Below are positions 6,946-7,486 of a DNA stretch of 7,486 nt, in pieces; the first letter of the stretch is position 1, and each line of letters starts with the position of its first letter. Source of the stretch: Singulisphaera sp. GP187 (lineage in GTDB: Bacteria; Planctomycetota; Phycisphaerae; Phycisphaerales; SM1A02). The notes under the pieces were generated by a model. It was not told where the DNA came from. It saw nothing but the letters and a program-made list of their open reading frames with translations, and made no database searches. The stretch spans positions 1 through 7,486 of the forward strand of contig CAMDEL010000071.1 of assembly GCA_945896765.1 (NCBI GenBank), read 5' to 3'. The translations under genes were made by a program, and so were the position numbers.

Positions 6946-7486
6946 TTCGACCCTCTTTTTTGAATTCGCTCTATCGTTTCACGAAGCCGAGCGAGCGCAC
7001 GGTGATGTCTTGCCAAAAGCGTGCCGACGGGCTCTTCAAGCAAAGAGGCGATCTGCTTAAAGCTCAGCCCTGCCGTGTGCCGTAAGTCCACGATTTCACG
7101 GTCTGAGGTCGACAATTCGTCCATTGCTCGCTCAAGGGCCAAAACCTGTTCCGGCTCAACAGTCCTATAACCACTATCACCCGCCCCTCCCTCAATTTCG
7201 GACAGCGTCTCTTGAGCCATCGGCTTAGCGTGCCGCGTTCTCCTGCGCATCTCATCACGAAGACGATTTATAGCGACTCGAAAAATCCAAGATTCAAATT
7301 GACCTTGCTCGGTGTATTCCGCCAATTTTTCCGCCAACGTGACGAAAACGGATTGCGTCAATTCTTCAGCGAGATCTGCATCTCTGCATTGCGCCCTCAG
7401 AAGCCCGAAAATGCGCGGAGAAAATTCCGACACAATTGCTCGCCAAGCATTCTGGTCGCCTGTCGCGGCATCTGCCAACCACTTCG
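6942..7486 (-). CDS. ECF-type RNA polymerase sigma factor, 5' end beyond the right edge
   Basis: The frame is open to the right edge, with 181 visible codons beginning KWLADAATGDQNAWRAIV. A TTG at 7478 could serve as start, but the aligned KWL residues suggest the true start lies a few codons outside. Sigma region 2 (core recognition and -10 binding) includes ADLAEELTQSVFVTLAEKL and FESWIFRVAINRLRDEMRRR. After a variable linker, region 4 (-35 binding) shows LERAMDELSTSDREIVDLRH and a helix-turn-helix LSFKQIASLLEEPVGTLLAR. There is no region 3 and no extra C-terminal domain, as expected for the ECF group. The product directs polymerase to a small regulon in response to an envelope or environmental signal. 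The stop codon overlaps the start of a 15-codon ORF, and the probable anti-sigma gene begins 40 bases further on. The family call is secure; the regulon and the ECF subgroup are unknown. Confidence 0.95.
   Translation of the reverse strand, partial: KWLADAATGDQNAWRAIVSEFSPRIFGLLRAQCRDADLAEELTQSVFVTLAEKLAEYTEQGQFESWIFRVAINRLRDEMRRRTRHAKPMAQETLSEIEGGAGDSGYRTVEPEQVLALERAMDELSTSDREIVDLRHTAGLSFKQIASLLEEPVGTLLARHHRALARLRETIERIQKRGSK
6951..6956 (-). promoter_or_regulatory. Shine-Dalgarno-like site inside the sigma gene end
   Basis: AGAGGG on the minus strand lies 5 bases before the ATG at 6945 and 8 before the one at 6942. It is the best-placed ribosome-binding sequence I see in the window. It serves the 15-codon ORF, not the anti-sigma ATG, which lies 49 bases downstream. 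Confidence 0.4.

Overview
All genes in this 7.5 kb window lie on the minus strand and are packed tightly, so the window reads from its right end to its left. The suggested source is a planctomycete-like bacterium, perhaps of the Phycisphaerae type. I infer this from the style of the ECF sigma factor, the peptide-transporter permeases with large extracytoplasmic insertions, the membrane-tethered binding protein, and the near absence of Shine-Dalgarno sequences. This is recognition by eye, not a database match, and the phylum is only moderately likely.

Right part (about 5495-7486): an ECF sigma factor runs off the right edge. A 15-codon ORF follows whose start overlaps the sigma stop and whose stop overlaps the next start. 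Next comes a single-pass membrane protein that is the probable anti-sigma factor. After a 93-base gap, which holds a short direct repeat and a weak promoter candidate, comes a probable lipoprotein with a charged, helical core. Together these look like a cell-envelope sensing and regulation cassette.

Left part (1-5437): four consecutive genes belong to an oligopeptide/dipeptide-type ABC importer, in the order OppC-like permease, solute-binding protein (family 5), OppB-like permease, and a second OppC-like permease that runs off the left edge. Gaps are 16 and 12 bases, followed by an 8-base overlap, as in an operon. No ATPase gene is present in the window. The binding protein is anchored by an N-terminal membrane helix rather than secreted. 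The OppB-like protein, and in a related way the second OppC-like protein, carry large alanine-rich, probably helical insertions just before the conserved transmembrane domain.

Working together (inference): the tethered binding protein would capture a peptide-like ligand next to the membrane and pass it to a channel built from the OppB-like subunit and one or both OppC-like subunits, powered by ATPases encoded elsewhere or to the left. The sigma/anti-sigma/lipoprotein cassette directly upstream may control the transporter operon, or may be an unrelated neighbour on the same strand. There is no gene-free stretch longer than 300 bases, and I saw no RNA gene, insertion sequence, CRISPR array or convincing terminator.
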